A DNA stretch of 64,000 bases from JAGLOK01 sp963676355 (GTDB lineage: Bacteria > Bacillota > Clostridia > Christensenellales > UMGS416): contig OY781093.1 in the NCBI GenBank assembly GCA_963676355.1, forward strand, positions 2,232,001 through 2,296,000. The letters are read 5' to 3'. Below are positions 1 through 6,881 of this stretch, piece by piece. The notes beneath the pieces are model-generated. The model saw nothing but the letters and a program-made list of their open reading frames with translations, made no database searches and was not told where the DNA came from. Made by a program: the position numbers and the translations under genes. Numbering within the stretch: position 1 is the first letter of the stretch; the number at the start of each line of letters is the position of its first letter.

Positions 1-1248
1 GGAGTATCCTCCGCATATTATTTTGGCCAGACTAACTTTGCAGCGTTCGCCTCCCGACAAAACAGTAACTTTTTTAAATACTGCATCCCTTCTTATTCCA
101 AGGCGTCCAAGCACCGTGCGAATCATATGTTCGGGAAAAGTGCTGTCTTTTTTCACGTTTTCCAAAACAGTTGCATTTTCATCAAGATTGTTTAGATCCT
201 GTCTGTAATACCCCACTACTGCGCCGTTTGCGATTTTAACTCCATCAAGCTCATTATAAATGCAATTAAGCAAAGTGGTTTTTCCGCATCCGTTAAACCC
301 TGAAAAAGATATTTTTTCTCCCCTTTTTATGAAAATTGAAATATCTTTTAAAATTTCTTTATCACCATATGAAAAATTTAGCTTACGGACTGTCACAGCA
401 GTTTTTGATACATAGTCAGAAGATATATTTGCCTTCATTTTAAATGATAACTCATCTCTTGGCTTGTCCACCTTTTCCAAGCGTTCTAGCCGTCTTTTTA
501 TCTGCTTTGAAGCCTGCTCCACTTTTCCTGCTCTTTGGCGCACTTCCATTCGGTGGAGTCTCGCCTCACTGTTACCCATTCTTTTGGGCGGATTCTTCAT
601 AGATTTAGCCTTTGAAGCCCTGTTTCGCGCAGCACCTTCCAGATGCCTTTTTTCTGTCTCATACTTTTCAAACGCATCCCATGCGCTTTTTCTTTTTAAT
701 TCCTTCTGCTGTTTATATGAAGAATAGTTGCCATGAAACTCTGTAAAAACTCCATCTTCAACTTCCCATATTTTGTTACACACTTTGTCAAGCAGTGCTC
801 TGTCGTGACTTACAAGAATAATTGTTCCTTTGTAGCTTAGAAGCGAGTGCTCAAGCTGCATAATTCCATCCTCATCAAGGTTTGATGTTGGCTCATCGCA
901 TATGAGCAATTGCGAAGATGTAGAGAATGCCTTTGCAAGCTTTCTCCTTGTTATCTCGCCACCGCTATTGGCACTTTCGGGCACTTTCCACTCTTTTTTT
1001 GATATTTCAGAAATCTCTCCCTGCGCCTCTCTAAGCTGCGGCACATAGACATGCGAAACTTTTAAGTCTATATCTCCTGATGAAGGCTCAATCATGCCGC
1101 AAATGATTTCAAGCAAAGTTGTCTTACCTGCACCATTAGGGCCCACTATTCCTATCCTATCATTTGAGTCTGCGTCCAGTCTGTCTATTTTAAAGAGCGT
1201 TCTTGCTCCATATTCCATCGATAAATCTTTTATGTGTAATGTGTAAAT
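1..1248 (-). CDS. ABC-F ATPase, probable ribosome-protection type (C-terminal end outside window)
   Basis: About 416 codons are present; the C-terminus lies left of position 1. Two ABC domains are visible. Domain 1 has Walker A GPNGAGKTTLL near residue 35, a signature with NSGGE near 94, Walker B LLICDEP near 114 and an H-switch VSHD near 145. A basic linker (about 180-260) follows. Domain 2 has Walker A GFNGCGKTTLL near 314 and signature LSGGE near 396. There are no membrane segments, as expected for ABC-F proteins, which bind the ribosomal E site. The long charged linker and short divergent domain 1 resemble the Vga/Lsa/VmlR antibiotic-resistance group; this subgroup call is inference. The start is uncertain. 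GGGAGGTG (1262-1255) is followed six bases later by ATT (1248), in frame with the expected N-terminus IYTLHIKDLS. An in-frame GTG (1257) lies inside the Shine-Dalgarno sequence. The first ATG (1218) is 36 bases away and would cut the first beta strand. ATT is used here. Confidence 0.85.
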   Translation of the reverse strand, partial: MYTLHIKDLSMEYGARTLFKIDRLDADSNDRIGIVGPNGAGKTTLLEIICGMIEPSSGDIDLKVSHVYVPQLREAQGEISEISKKEWKVPESANSGGEITRRKLAKAFSTSSQLLICDEPTSNLDEDGIMQLEHSLLSYKGTIILVSHDRALLDKVCNKIWEVEDGVFTEFHGNYSSYKQQKELKRKSAWDAFEKYETEKRHLEGAARNRASKAKSMKNPPKRMGNSEARLHRMEVRQRAGKVEQASKQIKRRLERLEKVDKPRDELSFKMKANISSDYVSKTAVTVRKLNFSYGDKEILKDISIFIKRGEKISFSGFNGCGKTTLLNCIYNELDGVKIANGAVVGYYRQDLNNLDENATVLENVKKDSTFPEHMIRTVLGRLGIRRDAVFKKVTVLSGGERCKVSLAKIICGGYS

Positions 1249-1340
1249 AAAAAACACCTCCCAAAGGCATGACGTGAACGAGCAAACAGACTATGCCTAA
1301 TAAAAGACATAATAAAAGCAGATGCCACAGTTCTTGTCAT
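1230..1340 (-). CDS. Possible 36-residue leader peptide overlapping the ABC-F start
   Basis: An ATG at 1340 opens a frame beginning MTRTVASAFIMSF that stops with TAA at 1232-1230, inside the start of the ABC-F gene and in another frame. Its reading would carry ribosomes through the ABC-F Shine-Dalgarno region, the arrangement expected for translational coupling or attenuation. There is no convincing ribosome-binding site before it, so it may be chance. No family is recognised. Confidence 0.25.
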   Translation of the reverse strand: MTRTVASAFIMSFIRHSLFARSRHAFGRCFLFTHYT

Positions 1341-1444
1341 GCAAATAACCAGCATATGGTGCTCCATATGCCAAAGTTCACATCCAACTAACTGTATTAT
1401 CTACTTCCTCATTCTATTCGTCTAAACCTCCAAGGTGTTTTATC
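1249..1444 (-). promoter_or_regulatory. Long ABC-F mRNA leader with hairpin and micro-ORFs
   Basis: From the inferred transcription start near 1444 to the gene there are about 195 nt. It contains a Shine-Dalgarno-like TTGGAGG (1433-1427) followed 14 bases later by a four-codon frame Met-Arg-Lys-stop (1412-1401). A perfect 8-bp hairpin follows, GCATATGG/CCATATGC with a 4-base loop (1352-1371). A 6-bp repeat AGGCAT/ATGCCT (1265-1270 and 1293-1298) flanks the approach to the ABC-F ribosome-binding site. Resistance ABC-F genes in Firmicutes are commonly controlled by leader-peptide-dependent attenuation; assigning that here is inference. No clear T-tract terminator is seen in the leader. Confidence 0.5.
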
Positions 1445-1450
1445 AGAATC

Positions 1451-1479
1451 ATTATATTTACTTCACTAAGAAATGTCAA
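1451..1479 (-). promoter_or_regulatory. Consensus sigma-A promoter for the ABC-F gene
   Basis: Reading the minus strand, TTGACA (1479-1474), a 17-base spacer and TATAAT (1456-1451) form an exact match to the vegetative promoter consensus. The start site would be about 1444. So strong a promoter before a long leader fits a gene held back after initiation. Confidence 0.85.
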
Positions 1480-1508
1480 CTTAATTGATATTTTTAGTCT
1501 GTAAATTA

Positions 1509-1517
1509 TGTTATAAT
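1509..1517 (+). promoter_or_regulatory. Extended -10 promoter for rqcH
   Basis: TGTTATAAT is an extended -10 (TGnTATAAT) about 28 bases before the rqcH start, with no good -35. It is back to back with the ABC-F promoter, so the two genes are divergently transcribed from about 60 bases of DNA. Confidence 0.55.
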
Positions 1518-1544
1518 GCCCATAGTAATTTACGAGGTATATTT

Positions 1545-3299
1545 ATGGCACTGGACGCAACTACAGTTTACGCACTGGCAAATGAGCTCAACACACAGCT
1601 TGAAGATGGAAAGATAGAAAAAGTACATCAGGGCGAGGCGCATCAGCTCACTTTTTCTGTGCGTGCAAATAGAAAAAGCTTTAAGCTTCTGCTTTCAGCA
1701 TCTTCATCCTACCCAAGAGTTCACTTAATCAATGAAGCTGCAATGAACCCGCAAAGCCCACCAATGTTTTGTATGTTGCTTCGCAAAAGGCTCATATCAG
1801 GTCGCATAAAATCAGTCGAGCAGATTGATATGGAGCGTATTATAAAGATTACAATCTCTTCAAGAGATGAACTCTCGCGCGAAAATACATACTATCTTTA
1901 TTGCGAGATGATGGGCAGACATTCAAACATTATCCTTGTCGGAGAAGATAACAATATAATCGATTCTATCAAGCGTGTAGACGAGTCAAAAAGCCGTGTG
2001 CGTCAAATTTTGCCCACGCTCCCATATACACCTCCCCCTGAACTGAATAAGCTCAATCCAAAATCAATCAGTTCGGATGACATCGAAAGATTTTTAATTA
2101 AAAATGCGGATATGACCATACAAAAAGCAATACAATCAAACATTGCCGGCATATCCAAAAAATCGTTAATATACATTTACGACGGTAAATATGACATAGA
2201 CACTCCACTGTCCCGCTATGATGAAGGTGACATAAAAAACATAGCCAAAATAATAAATGACTTCTACTCTGCTCTCTTTTCGGAGAAAACAAACTGCTAC
2301 ATGATTTTGGATGAAGCCGACATGGTAAAGGACTTTGCACTTTTACCTAAAGCCCCACAGATAAGCTATAAGCTATATGAATCACCAAGCCAAATGCTTG
2401 ATGATTTTTATAGATTGCGCGCTTTAAAGGACAACATTTTGCGACGCACACAAGCACTTCGCCAACAGGTTAAAACGCATCTTGACCGCTCTATACGCAA
2501 GCTTAAGATACAGCAAAACATACTTTTCGATGAGAAAAAACTGGATAAAAACAGAATATATGGAGAGATTATAACAGCATATGCCTATATGATTCCAAAG
2601 GGTGCAAAAGGCGCGGAACTAGATAATTTTTATTCTGAGACCGGCGAGAAAATAACAGTTCCGCTTGATCCGAAAATTTCCGCATCCGCAAATGCGGCAA
2701 AATATTTCAAAAAATATAAAAAGCTTAAAACAGCAATTAGCCTTGCTCATGACAGCATCAAAGAAATAACGGCTGAAATAAATTATCTGGACAACACTCT
2801 GCACGCCATTGAAAACTGCGACAGTGAAGACCTTGCAATGGAGATACAAAGCGAGCTTATGGACACAGGCTACATACGCCACTCCAAAAAGAAAACGCAG
2901 AGAAAGCTTCCGCCTTCAAAGCCGCACAGGTTTTTGTCATCAGACGGGCACGAGATATATGTGGGGCGCAACAACAAGCAAAACGACGAACTTACCATGC
3001 GCTTTGCGCGCGCGGATGACATATGGCTGCATACAAAGGATATTCCCGGCTCCCATGTTATAATACGCGCAAAAAACAACACCGTGTCTCAAAAAGCCAT
3101 AAACGAAGGCGCTTTTCTTGCCGCATGGTATTCAAAAGCAAAAAATTCATCAAACGTTCCTGTGGACTACACCGAGCGGCGTAACATCAGAAAGCCCAAC
3201 GGCTCAAAGCCCGGCTATGTGATATTCCTATCAAACTCCACCATAAACGTAACCTGCACAAAAGAAGGCTTTGCCAATATACAAAAGGAAGATATCTGA
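1545..3299 (+). CDS. rqcH: RqcH, ribosome quality-control NFACT protein (Rqc2/FbpA homologue)
   Basis: 584 residues. RqcH binds stalled 50S subunits carrying peptidyl-tRNA and recruits tRNA-Ala to add C-terminal alanine tails that mark nascent chains for proteolysis. The order fits the family: NFACT-N (about 1-180), helix-hairpin and long coiled-coil region (about 180-430), NFACT-R near 455-545 with DGHEIYVGRNNKQND and DIWLHTKDIPGSHVII. The start ATG at 1545 matches the usual N-terminus MALDATTVYALANEL and is preceded by GAGGT; an upstream in-frame ATG at 1485 lacks this support. The Asp-Arg dyad needed for alanine tailing (D97/R98 in Bacillus subtilis) falls exactly at residues 97-98 but reads Glu-Arg. 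Beside it, divergently transcribed, is another ribosome-associated factor (ABC-F). Confidence 0.93.
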   Translation: MALDATTVYALANELNTQLEDGKIEKVHQGEAHQLTFSVRANRKSFKLLLSASSSYPRVHLINEAAMNPQSPPMFCMLLRKRLISGRIKSVEQIDMERIIKITISSRDELSRENTYYLYCEMMGRHSNIILVGEDNNIIDSIKRVDESKSRVRQILPTLPYTPPPELNKLNPKSISSDDIERFLIKNADMTIQKAIQSNIAGISKKSLIYIYDGKYDIDTPLSRYDEGDIKNIAKIINDFYSALFSEKTNCYMILDEADMVKDFALLPKAPQISYKLYESPSQMLDDFYRLRALKDNILRRTQALRQQVKTHLDRSIRKLKIQQNILFDEKKLDKNRIYGEIITAYAYMIPKGAKGAELDNFYSETGEKITVPLDPKISASANAAKYFKKYKKLKTAISLAHDSIKEITAEINYLDNTLHAIENCDSEDLAMEIQSELMDTGYIRHSKKKTQRKLPPSKPHRFLSSDGHEIYVGRNNKQNDELTMRFARADDIWLHTKDIPGSHVIIRAKNNTVSQKAINEGAFLAAWYSKAKNSSNVPVDYTERRNIRKPNGSKPGYVIFLSNSTINVTCTKEGFANIQKEDI

Positions 3300-3346
3300 T
3301 TATCATATTTGATTTAAACTAAATGAATTTTTTTGGAGGATTTATT

Positions 3347-3784
3347 GTGAAGAGAAATAATAAAAAAATAATCTATATAACCCCCTCTGTAGTTATTTTA
3401 TTGTTAATAGTCACAATTTTAACATGGCAGATTAATACAAAAAATGAAAACTCCAAACTTAAAAATGACAGTTCAACATCTGATGTTCAGATTGTCAATT
3501 TGGACGATTACGAGAACCGAAAGACTTCTTTTACTGAAAAAGAACTGGCTGAGCTAAAACAGGATCGGATTAGTTCTCAAATTGAAAAAGCTATCATCGG
3601 CATGGATAAGGTTTCCACTGCAAAAGTTAAGATTTATTCTGATAACGATGAGATTTTTATTGACGTAAAGCTTTTTTTATTCCCAACAAAGAAATTAACA
3701 GATTCTGAGTTGGACAATATAAAATTATTCATCGAGAGCTCTTACGAGGTTTCACAAAGCAATATTAATATAGCAGTGTTTTAG
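3347..3784 (+). CDS. Small single-pass membrane protein, unknown function
   Basis: 145 residues from a GTG start at 3347, chosen because TTGGAGGA lies six bases upstream; an in-frame ATG at 3323 precedes that ribosome-binding site. A basic N-terminus is followed by one hydrophobic segment (about residues 8-27), then a polar linker and a C-terminal domain of about 75 residues (ELKQDRISSQIEKAIIGMDK onward) with alternating helices and strands. That tail loosely resembles the ring-building folds of SpoIIIAG/FliF-type proteins (a short alpha-beta domain after one membrane helix), but I cannot assign the family. It lies 47 bases after rqcH on the same strand and may be co-transcribed. Confidence 0.7.
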   Translation: MKRNNKKIIYITPSVVILLLIVTILTWQINTKNENSKLKNDSSTSDVQIVNLDDYENRKTSFTEKELAELKQDRISSQIEKAIIGMDKVSTAKVKIYSDNDEIFIDVKLFLFPTKKLTDSELDNIKLFIESSYEVSQSNINIAVF

Positions 3785-3906
3785 CCATTTAATATATTTA
3801 AAGATTTATTCTAGAAATATGACTATATGCCGCTTTACCGGCAATCATCACATTTGTCAAACAAAGGAAAATATTTGATTCTAACAGGATATTAATCTAT
3901 AATTCG

Positions 3907-3935
3907 TTGCGGCATATTACTGTAGAGTGTATAAT
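3907..3935 (+). promoter_or_regulatory. Probable promoter for the DegV-family gene
   Basis: TTGCGG (3907-3912), 17-base spacer, TATAAT (3930-3935). The -10 is perfect and the -35 weak. The start site would be about 35 bases before the gene. The gap before it (3785-3906) holds only a short TGCCG/CGGCA repeat near 3830 with no T tract. Confidence 0.5.
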
Positions 3936-3976
3936 GGCATTAATTCATTATAATATTATAAACAGGAGCATGCATT

Positions 3977-4858
3977 ATGACAGATAAATCGTATCAGTTG
4001 TTCACTGACAGCAATAGTGAGCTACCTCTTCAACTTGTCAAGCAGTATGACATCCCTTACGTTCCGATGCCCTACACTTTAGAGGACACAGAATACTTTT
4101 ATGACTTGGGAGAGCATACCGACTATAAATCTTTTTTCAATAAAGTACGAGAAGGCTCGATGCCTTCAACCTCCACCTATCCTCCCACATACTATGAGGA
4201 TCTTTTTCGCCCATATCTTGAAGCGGGAAAAGACATCTTGTTCTTAGCCTTTTCTTCTGAACTTTCAGCTGCATACAGCTTTCTTTCAAAGGCAGTAGAA
4301 AATTTAGTTGCGGAATTTCCCGAGCGCAAAATAAGAACAGTTAATACATTACGAATTTCAGCGCCAATGGCTGTTGTTGTTATAGAGGCATTGGACATGT
4401 ATAACGATGATAAGAGCCTTGACGAAGTTGCCGACTGGGTAGAAAACAACTATAAAAGATCACATGGTTATTTCACTGTTGACGATCTAAATCACTTAAA
4501 GCGCGGTGGAAGAATATCCCCTGCTGTTGCAGTGGTTGGCACAATGATGAAAGTTAAGCCTATTTTGTCAATCGACAATAATGGTAAAATAATATCCCTT
4601 GAGAAAGCAAAAGGCAGAAAAAAAGCTATTCATAGAATAGTGGAGCTGACAGTTGAAAACGCTCAAAATCCTGAACAGCACACACTTATGATAGTTCATG
4701 CAGACTGCGAAGATGAAGCCTTAAAACTTAAAGAGTTAATCGAAGAGAAAATTAAGTTTAAAAAAGTTTATCTGCAATATGTCGGGCCTGTTATTGGCTC
4801 ACACTGTGGTCCAAACACTCTTGCCGCCTGCTTTATGGGCAAAGAATTTTCAAATTGA
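3977..4858 (+). CDS. DegV family protein (fatty-acid-binding, FakB-like)
   Basis: 293 residues, the usual length. DegV/FakB proteins bind a fatty acid in a deep pocket; some present it to FakA kinase for phosphorylation and phospholipid synthesis. Family landmarks are present: DSNSEL (10-15 region), PSTSTYPP near residue 57, FTVDDLNHLKRGGRIS near 165 and GPVIGSHCGPNTLAACFMG at the C-terminus, which close the lipid pocket. AGGAG precedes the ATG. The next gene starts nine bases downstream, so both are likely one transcript. Which ligand it carries cannot be told from sequence, and no fakA is in the window. Confidence 0.9.
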   Translation: MTDKSYQLFTDSNSELPLQLVKQYDIPYVPMPYTLEDTEYFYDLGEHTDYKSFFNKVREGSMPSTSTYPPTYYEDLFRPYLEAGKDILFLAFSSELSAAYSFLSKAVENLVAEFPERKIRTVNTLRISAPMAVVVIEALDMYNDDKSLDEVADWVENNYKRSHGYFTVDDLNHLKRGGRISPAVAVVGTMMKVKPILSIDNNGKIISLEKAKGRKKAIHRIVELTVENAQNPEQHTLMIVHADCEDEALKLKELIEEKIKFKKVYLQYVGPVIGSHCGPNTLAACFMGKEFSN

Positions 4859-4867
4859 GGGGAAAAC

Positions 4868-5989
4868 ATGATTACAATTAAAAAAGTAGAAACTGCAAAA
4901 GACCGCAGGTCTTTTGTCAACTTTTTCTTTGACTTATATAAAGGAAATAAATATTGGGCACCGCCCTTTCGCGACAACGAACGTAACATTATGGTTAAAG
5001 AAAAAAATCCAGCATCCGAGTACTGTGACCATGAGTGGTATCTCGCCTATAAGGACGGCAAAGTTGTAGGCCGCGCAGGCGCTATAATAAACCACAAAGC
5101 AAATGAAATTTGGAAAACCAAAGCAGTCCGCATCACAAGGTTTGACTTTATCGACGATATGGAAGTTTCAAAAGCTCTGCTTGAGCAAGTCGAAAAGTAT
5201 GGTAAAGAGAACGGCATGACGCAGGTGCAGGGTCCGCTTGGTTTTACTGACTTTGATTTTGAAGGTCTTTTGATTGAGGGCCACAAAGAGCAGGATGTAT
5301 TGGTGACGCTATACAATCACGATTATTACATGAAGCACTTTGACACGCTTGGCTTTAAAAAGGACGCCGACTGGGTGGAATATCAGGTCAAGGTAACCGA
5401 AAAAGCATCGGAGCTTTTGTCTAAAATATCGCAGATAGTTGAAAAGCGCGGAGAATACAAGCTTTTGGAGTTCACAAAGATAAGTCAGGCAAAAAAATAC
5501 CTCCCTGAAATGTTTGATGTTTGGGAAGAGGCATATAAGGAGCTTTACGGAGCAACCCCGCTTACAAAAAAACAGATAGACCTTTTGATAAGGGATAATA
5601 TTTCGTTTGCCAATCCGCACTTTGTGAAGCTTGTCGCCGACAAAGACGGCAAAATAATTGCTTTCGGTTTATGCTTCCCGTCTTTTACCAAGGCCGCCCG
5701 AGCCGCTAACGGAAATCTTTTGCCCACAGGAATATTCCACTTTCTTCATGCGAGAAATCATATCGAAGTGCTGGATTTATATCTGGTAGGTGTTATTCCC
5801 AAGCTTCAAGGCATGGGCGTTAACGCAATAATTATGGATGCTATTATGAAATCCGCCGAGAAGTTCGGCGTAAAATATGCGGAGACGACTTCCGAGCTTG
5901 AGACAAACACTCAGGTTCAGTCTCAGTGGAAGTACTTTGAAAAGCGTCAGCATCGCCGCAGGCGAAGCTATATAAAGGATATTAACTGA
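4868..5989 (+). CDS. GNAT-fold acetyltransferase-like protein
   Basis: 373 residues. The N-terminal half (for example DGKVVGRAGAIINHKANE near 60-80) and the C-terminal half (LVADKDGKIIAFGLCFPSF, then VIPKLQGMGVNAIIMDAIM near 315) each look like part of a GNAT fold; the second contains the acetyl-CoA loop equivalent (Q-x-x-G-x-G replaced by LQGMGV). The family is widespread and its substrate is unknown. TTGAGGGG precedes the ATG nine bases after the DegV gene, and a strong terminator follows, so this closes a two-gene operon. The highly basic tail (KRQHRRRRSY) is typical of the family. Confidence 0.75.
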   Translation: MITIKKVETAKDRRSFVNFFFDLYKGNKYWAPPFRDNERNIMVKEKNPASEYCDHEWYLAYKDGKVVGRAGAIINHKANEIWKTKAVRITRFDFIDDMEVSKALLEQVEKYGKENGMTQVQGPLGFTDFDFEGLLIEGHKEQDVLVTLYNHDYYMKHFDTLGFKKDADWVEYQVKVTEKASELLSKISQIVEKRGEYKLLEFTKISQAKKYLPEMFDVWEEAYKELYGATPLTKKQIDLLIRDNISFANPHFVKLVADKDGKIIAFGLCFPSFTKAARAANGNLLPTGIFHFLHARNHIEVLDLYLVGVIPKLQGMGVNAIIMDAIMKSAEKFGVKYAETTSELETNTQVQSQWKYFEKRQHRRRRSYIKDIN

Positions 5990-5994
5990 TTGCC

Positions 5995-6026
5995 AAAGCC
6001 GCTCGATGAGCGGCTTTATTTTTTTC
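5995..6026 (+). terminator. Intrinsic terminator after the DegV-GNAT operon
   Basis: A 10-bp perfect stem AAAGCCGCTC/GAGCGGCTTT with loop GAT is followed by ATTTTTTTT. It begins five bases after the stop codon. Confidence 0.92.
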
Positions 6027-6190
6027 ATTTTCTCACTCTTTTAAATTCCAAAAATTTCAGAGTAAGCAATTTGGTCATTTTTTCAATACACTCTTAAACT
6101 CACCGACAAATATCGCTTTTCTTAAAATGCTATTTTTGATAAGATAATTATGCAATTATAAATATAAGCATCTTTGAAAGGTGAATTACA

Positions 6191-6715
6191 ATGACTTATA
6201 TAGCACTATTTAGAGGAATAAATGTTGGCGGTAACAATAAAGTAGATATGAAGAAGCTAAAAAGCATTCTGGAGGACATAGACTACACAAATGTGAGTAC
6301 TTATCTGAACTCAGGAAACGCTATATTTGATTCCAGTAAAACTCTTGAAGAGATTTATAAAGATTTTTCCGAAGTTATTCTGAATGAGTTTGGTTTGGAT
6401 GTTCCTATTCTTATTAAAAGCAAAGATGAGATTAAAAAAATTGCATCTACAATACCTGAAAAATGGCAAAACAACAAGGAAGAAAAGACTGATGTAGCTT
6501 ACCTGTTTCCCGAAATAGATTCGCAAGATATTTTAGACAAGCTTCCTATAAAGAAAGAATTTATTGAACTTATTTATGTTAACGGAGCGGTTATTTGGCA
6601 TGTTATGAGAACAGACTATAATAAAAGTCAATTAAATAAAATCGTCGGTCAAAAATTATATAAATTGATGACAGTAAGAAATGTTAATACCGCCAGATTT
6701 CTAGCTAGGGATTAG
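6191..6715 (+). CDS. DUF1697 family protein
   Basis: 174 residues, full length for the family. The diagnostic N-terminus MTYIALFRGINVGGNN is present, followed by VDMKKLK and VSTYLNSGNAIF, the conserved DUF1697 pattern. Function is unknown; the fold is a small cytoplasmic alpha/beta domain. GAAAGGTG lies eight bases before the ATG. It appears to be a single-gene unit after a terminator, with a plausible promoter TTGATA at 6136. DUF1697 genes are patchily distributed, which fits the accessory look of this stretch. Confidence 0.88.
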   Translation: MTYIALFRGINVGGNNKVDMKKLKSILEDIDYTNVSTYLNSGNAIFDSSKTLEEIYKDFSEVILNEFGLDVPILIKSKDEIKKIASTIPEKWQNNKEEKTDVAYLFPEIDSQDILDKLPIKKEFIELIYVNGAVIWHVMRTDYNKSQLNKIVGQKLYKLMTVRNVNTARFLARD

Positions 6716-6737
6716 TTTTGCTTGTTGTCTTTGCTTC

Positions 6738-6829
6738 GCTCCCCGAGTGTCGCCTTGGTTATAAATGCTTGTTATATAAAAATGATAACGGAGGGGAGCT
6801 GTCGTCCGAATGATGACTGAGGCATTCGG
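6738..6829. repeat. Nested inverted repeats between the DUF1697 and SEC-C genes
   Basis: GCTCCCC (6738-6744) is matched by GGGGAGC (6793-6799), and CCGAATG (6806-6812) by CATTCGG (6823-6829). They lie between the 3' ends of two convergent genes, are more GC-rich than their surroundings and lack a T tract on either strand. They could be a degraded terminator or the remnant of a mobile repeat. Confidence 0.45.
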
Positions 6830-6881
6830 GCACTTATTCTTTCAATTATCTATTGAAATATATTAAATCTAGGAATTCCCA

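Noticed and set aside
464..727. Plus-strand open frame within the ABC-F linker region
   Set aside because: The minus-strand frame is continuous from 1248 to the window edge with both ABC domains.
6738..6829. IS-element ends flanking the SEC-C gene
   Set aside because: Repeats are 7 bp, found only on one side, and no target duplication or transposase is visible.
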